Below, piece by piece: positions 59,311 through 64,000 of a stretch of DNA of 64,000 bases. The stretch spans positions 4,898,001 through 4,962,000 of the forward strand of contig NZ_CP070619.1 of assembly GCF_017068395.1 (NCBI RefSeq), read 5' to 3'. The DNA is from Rhodococcus pseudokoreensis (GTDB lineage: Bacteria > Actinomycetota > Actinomycetes > Mycobacteriales > Mycobacteriaceae). Within the stretch, counting starts at the first letter, position 1; every line of letters starts with the position of its first letter. The notes beneath the pieces are model-generated. The model was given only the letters and a program-made list of their open reading frames with translations, had not been told where the DNA came from and searched no databases. The position numbers and the translations under genes were made by a program.

Positions 59311-59350
59311 GTACTTATTAACCGCCCGACGTTAATAAGTACTCACGGGC
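59303..59350. terminator. Bidirectional 20-bp perfect hairpin between DUF899 and P450 genes
   Basis: GCCCGTGAGTACTTATTAAC and its exact reverse complement are separated by an 8-nt loop (CGCCCGAC). The stop codons of both convergent genes lie inside the arms, so each gene's last codons form part of the stem. The AT-rich centre is unusual for this genome. Confidence 0.88.
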
Positions 59351-60563
59351 CGAAGGCACGCACCGGAAGTGAGTGCACGCCATAGATATTCATGTCGGAC
59401 TTGAGTTTCACCTCGCCCGCCGGGACGGCGAGTTCGAGATTCGGGAAGCGGCGCAGCAGTCCCTCGAAGCCGGCGCGCATCTCGAGGCGGGCAAGTTGCT
59501 GGCCCAGGCACAGGTGGACGCCGTGGCCGAAGGACAGGTGACCGCGGGCCTTGCGGTGGATGTCCAGGGTGTCGGGGTCGTCGAAACGCAAGGGGTCGCG
59601 GTTGGCGGCCAGCAGGGAGACGACGACGGTCGATCCCTGTCCGATCGTTTCGCCGCCGAGTTCGATGTCTTCGGTGGCGTAGCGGTAGAAGATGTCGGCG
59701 ACGGCCAGGTAGCGCATGAGTTCCTCGACGGCATCGGGCATCAGGTCCGGGTCGGCGCGGAGTTCGGCCAGCTGCTCGGGGTGCTCCAGCAGCGCGAAGG
59801 CGCCCAGCGCGAGCATGTTGGCGGTCGTCTCGTGGCCCGCGAGCAGCAGCAGGAACGCGACGCCGATCAGCTCCTCGACGGTGAGGTCGTCGTCGCGGGC
59901 CAGGTCGGACAGGATGTCCTCGCCGGGCGCCGCGCGTTTGAGCGCGACCAGTTCGGCCAGATACCCGGTCAGCGCGCCGTACGCGGCCATCTTCTCGTCG
60001 AGCGACTGGTCCTTGACCAGGAATTTGGCCGTGTTGACCTGGAACGTCTCCCGATCCGCGTAGGGAACGCCGAGCAGTTCGCAGATCACCAGTGAGGGCA
60101 CGGGCAGTGCGAACTCCTTGACCAGGTCGACCGGCTGGGGCAGGTGCGACATCTCGTCCAGTTGCCGTTCGACGACGTCGACGATGTGCTCCTCGAGTTG
60201 CTTCATACGCCGCACGGTGAAGGCGCCGGTGAGTTTGCGTCGCAACCGGGTGTGGTCCGGCGCGTCCATCGCGATGAACAGACCCGGCACCTGCGGGGAC
60301 GGCTCGGTGGCGGCGGGCATGCCGGGCGTCTCGTACGGCACGTGGAGAATGCCGAGGTCCGAGCGGGAGCTGAACCGGGTGTCGGCCAGAAGCCGGCGGA
60401 CCGCGTCGTAGCCGGTGACGAGCCAGCCCTCGTGACCGTCGGGGAAGACCAGCGGACTGACGGGTCGAGCGTCGCGCAGCCGGGTGATCGCGCTGGGCGG
60501 GTCGAACGGGCCCGCGTCGCGATCCATGGGGAGGCCGTGCGGGACGGGAACGGTTCGGCTCAT
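59343..60563 (-). CDS. Cytochrome P450
   Basis: The 406-residue soluble bacterial P450 shows the I-helix LLAGHETTANMLAL, the K-helix pair (EELMRYL ... RYATEDIEL) and the heme loop FGHGVHLCLGQQLARLEM with the Cys ligand. It starts MSRTVPVPHGLPMDRDAGPF, and the ATG at 60563 has GAAGGA 6 nt upstream. It resembles CYP105/107-type actinobacterial hydroxylases of hydrophobic compounds. No ferredoxin gene is adjacent, so electrons come from elsewhere. It follows the DUF4097 gene and may be on the same transcript. Confidence 0.92.
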   Translation of the reverse strand: MSRTVPVPHGLPMDRDAGPFDPPSAITRLRDARPVSPLVFPDGHEGWLVTGYDAVRRLLADTRFSSRSDLGILHVPYETPGMPAATEPSPQVPGLFIAMDAPDHTRLRRKLTGAFTVRRMKQLEEHIVDVVERQLDEMSHLPQPVDLVKEFALPVPSLVICELLGVPYADRETFQVNTAKFLVKDQSLDEKMAAYGALTGYLAELVALKRAAPGEDILSDLARDDDLTVEELIGVAFLLLLAGHETTANMLALGAFALLEHPEQLAELRADPDLMPDAVEELMRYLAVADIFYRYATEDIELGGETIGQGSTVVVSLLAANRDPLRFDDPDTLDIHRKARGHLSFGHGVHLCLGQQLARLEMRAGFEGLLRRFPNLELAVPAGEVKLKSDMNIYGVHSLPVRAFGP

Positions 60564-60637
60564 CGGATGTCCTTCTCGTGCCGGGTGAGTGTGCCTGACG
60601 GTCATGGGTTTTCCCTTTCTCCAGGGCTGGAAGTGGA

Positions 60638-61483
60638 TCAGGAACGGCGGATCGTGATGCCGCCGAACGAGGTGTGCGCACGCACTTCGGCGGTCCGGTC
60701 GGACGCCGCGGGCCGGGTGACGTCATCCAGCAGGTTGTGCACCCGCCCGAACTTCGACTTCACGTCCAGCCGTGCGGCGGTGCCCTCGGCGATGCCGATC
60801 TCCAGGTCGCCCATCGCTGTCCCGACCTCCACCGAGCCGTGGGCCACCTCGGCGATGCGAATGCTGCCGTTGGCCGTCTTCGCCTCGACACTCGCGCCTG
60901 CCCGGTCGACGGAGATGGCGCCGTTCGCCGAGCGCACCCGGACGTCCCCGGTGACCGCGGCGATCGTGGTGTCGCCGTTGGAGTTCTTCACGACCACGGA
61001 GCCCGCGGTCTCGCCGATGCGGATCTTCCCGGAGCCGGTGTGGATCTCGGCGTCGCCCGCGACGCCGTCCGCGGTGACGTCGCCGGCGGCGGTGTTCACG
61101 CGCAGGGAGCCGGTTCGCTCGAGCCGGACGTTCCCGGCGGAGGTCTTGAACGTGCATTGCCCGAGCCGGCCCTCGCCGCTGAGGTTTCCCACCTGCAACG
61201 AACCGGATACCCTTGAACCGCTGGGCACTTCGATGGACACGTTCACCGACCTGGTCTTGTGGGAGAAGTCGAAGGCGCGCGCCTTCGGTCCCGTGACCTG
61301 GAGAACGCCGTCCGTGTAGTCGACGCGGACCTGCCGGGCGGCCTCGACGTCCGACTCGTCGGAGTCGTCGCTCGGATGCACGTCGACGACGGTGTCGGTG
61401 CGGTCGCTCGCGGTGATCCGCACATTGCCGACGCCGAGGCCGAGCGTGACGGAAATCGGTTCGGGTGTCTCGAATTTGGGCAT
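60638..61483 (-). CDS. DUF4097 beta-helix-like protein
   Basis: A 281-residue protein of the DUF4097 family (LiaG/YvlB-like adhesin-type right-handed beta repeats). Regular strands alternate N, G, D and V residues, such as LQVGNLSGEGRLGQCTFKTS, GDAEIHTGSGKIRIGETAGS and VEAKTANGSIRIAEVAHGSV. There is no signal peptide, so it is cytoplasmic as in most actinobacterial members. It starts MPKFETPEPISVTLGLGVGN with GGGGGA upstream. A tandem 11-bp repeat lies in its promoter region. Confidence 0.85.
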   Translation of the reverse strand: MPKFETPEPISVTLGLGVGNVRITASDRTDTVVDVHPSDDSDESDVEAARQVRVDYTDGVLQVTGPKARAFDFSHKTRSVNVSIEVPSGSRVSGSLQVGNLSGEGRLGQCTFKTSAGNVRLERTGSLRVNTAAGDVTADGVAGDAEIHTGSGKIRIGETAGSVVVKNSNGDTTIAAVTGDVRVRSANGAISVDRAGASVEAKTANGSIRIAEVAHGSVEVGTAMGDLEIGIAEGTAARLDVKSKFGRVHNLLDDVTRPAASDRTAEVRAHTSFGGITIRRS

Positions 61484-61616
61484 GGTTTCCCCCTTCATCG
61501 TGGGTGGGTGGCACGTCCCGCAGGTCGGGGACGTGATGTGGCGGGATGCACGGCCGCATCCTCGAACGGCTCAGCAGGCGGTGCGGTCGCGGTGTCTTCC
61601 GTACGAGATCAAGTGC

Positions 61617-61649
61617 ATGGCACCACTATGGCACCAAGATGGCATCAAT
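61617..61649. repeat. Three tandem 11-bp repeats upstream of the DUF4097 gene
   Basis: ATGGCACCACT, ATGGCACCAAG and ATGGCATCAAT follow one another without gap, 134-166 nt before the DUF4097 start. The 11-bp period equals one helical turn, so a regulator could bind all three on one DNA face. The surrounding 61484-61761 holds no gene. Confidence 0.7.
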
Positions 61650-61761
61650 ACAAGACCCATGTGGCTCAACCTGGGCGTAGCGCGGCACCATGCAGTAAAA
61701 GCTGCTGGTCAGGAAGCGACCAAGTCGATCGGCGCAGAATGTCTTCAGAAGGCCCGGATGG

Positions 61762-62979
61762 TCACTGTCCGGGGTCGGGTCGTGCCTGCAGCACCGGCGC
61801 GGCGGCGGCCAGCAGCGCGTCGCGGTCGCGGTTCAGCGGGGGATAGATGCGCTGGGTGTTGATGGTGACCTTGGTGGCTTTGGCCTGCGCGCCGCGAGTC
61901 ACCACCTGGCGATCCCACCCCTCGGTGTAGACCGCACCGGCCGGTCCGAGGTCGAGAATGGTGGCGTACCAGGGGATCCGGAGCGGCAGCATCGGCTCCC
62001 CCAGTAGATCGCTGATGACGTTGTAGCCCGCGTAGCGGCCCATCGGACGCCCGTGCTGGCACGACATCACCGACAGGTGGCCCTCGTCCACCCGCGCCGC
62101 GGCGACGTCACCCGCGGCGAATACGCCGGGCGAGCCGATCACCCGCAGATAGTCGTCGACCGGCAGGCGGCCGAGCCGGTCGCGCTCGGCATCGAGTTGT
62201 GCGGTCAGCGGGTTCGCCCGCATGCCCGCGCACCAGACGACGGTGCTCGCCGCCAGCACCTCGCCGGAGGAGAGCGTCACCCCGTGCTCGTCGACCGCCG
62301 CGACGCCGACACCGGTCATCGTCTCGACGCCGTTGTCGGACAGGCCCGCTTCGATCACCGGTCGCGCCGAGTCTCCCATGTCGGAACCGACGTGGGGATT
62401 GTGGTCGATCAGCACCACCCGCGATTCGCCGTGGCAGGCCTTCGCGAGCATTGCGGGCAACTCGGACGCCGTTTCGATGCCGGTGAGTCCGGCGCCGACC
62501 ACCACCGCGGTCGCCGCGCCGGCGCCCGCTCGGCCGTTGGACAGTGTGGCCAGGTGGCGCTGCAGCTTCATCGCGCCGTCGTACGTGTCCACGTCGAAGC
62601 CGAATTCCCGCAGGCCGGGGATGTCGGGCTTCGCCACTCGGCTGCCCAGCGCCAGGACGAGGCGGTCGTAACGCTGCGTGCCTGCTGCCCCGTCGCCCGA
62701 GACGGTGACGGTGCGCGCCGCGGTGTCGATCGCCGTCACCTCGGCGGTGATGTGCCCGACGCCGACCGGGTCGAGCAGGTCGGCCAGCGGGATGCGGCAC
62801 GCGCTCAGGTCCGCTTCGTAGTTGCGGACCCGGATGTCGTGGAACGGCTTCGCGCTGATCGCCGTCACATCGACGGCGCCCGCTGCGCCGAGTTCGTCGA
62901 GCCGCCGCGCTGCCCCCAGCGCGGCCCACAAACCGGCGAACCCCGAGCCGAGGACGAGGACGCGATCGGAATCGGTCAC
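61762..62979 (-). CDS. NDH-2-like FAD-dependent oxidoreductase
   Basis: The 405-residue flavoprotein has the N-terminal FAD-binding GxGxxG (RVLVLGSGFAGLWAALGAAR), a second nucleotide-binding motif (AVVVGAGLTGIETASELPAM) and the C-terminal FAD motif GSPGVFAAGDVAAARVD. It resembles type II NADH dehydrogenases, but the C-terminal membrane-anchoring helix of true Ndh is short or missing (it ends LLAAAAPVLQARPDPGQ), so the electron acceptor is uncertain. It stands alone, with its start close to 62980. Confidence 0.83.
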   Translation of the reverse strand: MTDSDRVLVLGSGFAGLWAALGAARRLDELGAAGAVDVTAISAKPFHDIRVRNYEADLSACRIPLADLLDPVGVGHITAEVTAIDTAARTVTVSGDGAAGTQRYDRLVLALGSRVAKPDIPGLREFGFDVDTYDGAMKLQRHLATLSNGRAGAGAATAVVVGAGLTGIETASELPAMLAKACHGESRVVLIDHNPHVGSDMGDSARPVIEAGLSDNGVETMTGVGVAAVDEHGVTLSSGEVLAASTVVWCAGMRANPLTAQLDAERDRLGRLPVDDYLRVIGSPGVFAAGDVAAARVDEGHLSVMSCQHGRPMGRYAGYNVISDLLGEPMLPLRIPWYATILDLGPAGAVYTEGWDRQVVTRGAQAKATKVTINTQRIYPPLNRDRDALLAAAAPVLQARPDPGQ

Positions 62980-63087
62980 CCCGCCATCGTGCCAGGTCTA
63001 CGCCGCGACGACTGCCGGATCGCGATCACGCGCGATCAATCATTCAGAACCCGGATGCGTTCAGAGTGCCGACTTGATGCACGGTGG

Positions 63088-64000
63088 TCAGGAAGCAGGC
63101 GTGGTCGCGTCGAGGACAAGCTTCCCTCGGACGTGTCCTCCCCGACCCTCTTCGTGGGCGGCTTGCGCCGCGGCGAGGGGATACACCGAGCTGACTGTGG
63201 GCCGCACTGTGCCGTCCTCGACGAGCCGGGAGATTTTGGCCAGTGTGTCAGCGTTCGGTTCGACGCTGAAGTGTCGCGTCCGTATACCGCGTCGCTCGGC
63301 TTCGGCCTTGACCTGGTCCGGGACCTCTGCTGGCAGGGCAACGAGAACCCCGTCGCGCTCCAGCACGTCGAGGGACCGCTGTTGGACGTCGCCGCCGACG
63401 GTGTCGATCACGGCATGCACCGGAGCCACCGACGTCTCGAACCGCTGCTTGCGGTAGTCGACGAACTCGTCAGCGCCGAGCGATTTCACATACTCCCGGT
63501 TGGAGCCGGACGCGGTTGCGACCACGTGTGCTCCGAGTGCTTTCGCAAATTGCACGGCCAGATGGCCGACACCGCCCGAGGCGGCATGGATCAACACGCG
63601 TTGCCCTCGTTGTAGGCCGGCCTCGTCGAAGAGGGCCCGCCACGCCGTCAATCCGGTCATCGGCAGCGCCGCCGCTTGTATGTGGTCCAGGCTGGGCGGC
63701 TTGGCGACGACCTGACCGGCGGGGACTGACGCGTAATCGGCGTAGGCGTTGCCGGGTTCGGGCAGCCGAACCATTCCATAGACGCTGTCGCCCTGCTGGA
63801 ATCCGCTGACGTCGGTACCGACCACTTCCACAACTCCCGAGATGTCCCACCCCGGAATCCACGGCAGCGGAACATCGGGAAAGTATTCGAACCCGCCTTC
63901 GCCCAGCAGCCAGTCCAACACGTTGACTCCCGCAGCGTGCACCCGCACCAGGAGTTCGTCCCCGGCAGACTCGGGGCGGGGAGCATCCTCGTAGACCAGC
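63088..64000 (-). CDS. Zinc-less MDR quinone-oxidoreductase-like protein, N-terminus cut by window edge
   Basis: The open frame continues to the right edge (LVYEDAPRPESAGDELLVRV before the first internal start), so about 304 residues are seen. It is an MDR-family NADPH oxidoreductase: AGVNVLDWLLGEGGFEYFPD, GWDISGVVEVVG, Rossmann motif HAASGGVGHLAVQFAKALGA, and SLGADEFVDYRK. It carries none of the zinc-ligand cysteines, which fits quinone/enone reductases. The first 15-25 residues lie outside the window. Confidence 0.87.
   Translation of the reverse strand, partial: LVYEDAPRPESAGDELLVRVHAAGVNVLDWLLGEGGFEYFPDVPLPWIPGWDISGVVEVVGTDVSGFQQGDSVYGMVRLPEPGNAYADYASVPAGQVVAKPPSLDHIQAAALPMTGLTAWRALFDEAGLQRGQRVLIHAASGGVGHLAVQFAKALGAHVVATASGSNREYVKSLGADEFVDYRKQRFETSVAPVHAVIDTVGGDVQQRSLDVLERDGVLVALPAEVPDQVKAEAERRGIRTRHFSVEPNADTLAKISRLVEDGTVRPTVSSVYPLAAAQAAHEEGRGGHVRGKLVLDATTPAS

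Noticed and set aside
1..64000. CRISPR arrays, tRNA genes, intact insertion sequences, prophage
   Set aside because: I saw no regularly spaced repeats, cloverleaf-type sequences, transposase motifs or phage genes while reading the window; only short promoter-type repeats were found.

Overview
The window is high-GC actinobacterial chromosome, most likely Rhodococcus or a close relative. The pointers are a DesA3-type desaturase, SDR enzymes of the mycofactocin-coupled type, an ECF42-type sigma factor paired with a YCII protein, a DUF4097 protein, a type-II-NADH-dehydrogenase-like flavoprotein and dense ATGA/GTGA gene overlaps. I see no rRNA, tRNA, CRISPR array, intact insertion sequence or phage gene. 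Genus is inferred from gene content only.

Layout. 1-7.7 kb is ordinary chromosome: a partial gene, a small secreted protein, a fatty-acid desaturase with a divergent TetR repressor and clear operator, a PPOX-type protein, a RibD-C reductase with divergent HxlR regulator, selO, and a small membrane protein followed by a yidC paralogue. 7.7-11.1 kb is a drug-type ABC-2 exporter operon (permease, two ATPases, TetR).

11.8-29.5 kb is the most unusual part. It is a set of tightly coupled genes around a LuxR regulator. It encodes a C-terminally truncated pyruvate-phosphate-dikinase-like kinase, three further phosphohistidine swivelling domains each paired or fused with a protein family I do not recognise, split biotin carboxylase/BCCP/carboxyltransferase subunits, an acyl-CoA ligase, a thiolase with its DUF35 partner, a CrtC/AttH-like protein and a phosphatase-SRPBCC fusion. 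Read as a pathway, this fits ATP-dependent activation of a carbonyl substrate (perhaps as an enol phosphate), biotin-dependent carboxylation, CoA ligation and thiolytic cleavage: an aerobic, biotin-type analogue of ketone carboxylation. That reading is inference; the gene families are visible in the sequence. The 16-bp box GTCCCCCAA(A/C)GTGGAC lies upstream of the first operon and at the start of the LuxR gene.

30.5-49.2 kb is a second catabolic island: LysR, three UxaA-like (galactarate/altronate dehydratase family) genes, a degenerate AcoR-type activator, an APC permease, two SDRs, a MmgE/PrpD protein, a luciferase-like monooxygenase, two NTF2-like proteins, aldehyde dehydrogenase, an FAH-family hydrolase, flavin reductase, RibBA-like protein and an Ldh-family dehydrogenase. 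A repeated palindrome (TGTGYCA-N3-TGRCACA or variants) sits before five transcription units and probably marks one regulon. The island ends in scar DNA with a LuxR HTH fragment and a broken pntB 3' end.

49.8-64 kb returns to mixed chromosome: a MerR-HEAT regulator with a HEAT partner, a DUF-type immunity-like protein (a second copy is at 11.1 kb), esterase and membrane protein, proline iminopeptidase-like hydrolase, amidohydrolase, a beta-lactamase-fold lipoprotein lacking its catalytic residues, a YCII/ECF42 pair, a DUF899 protein, a cytochrome P450 sharing a perfect 20-bp terminator with it, a DUF4097 protein with three 11-bp tandem repeats upstream, an NDH-2-like flavoprotein and a partial quinone oxidoreductase.
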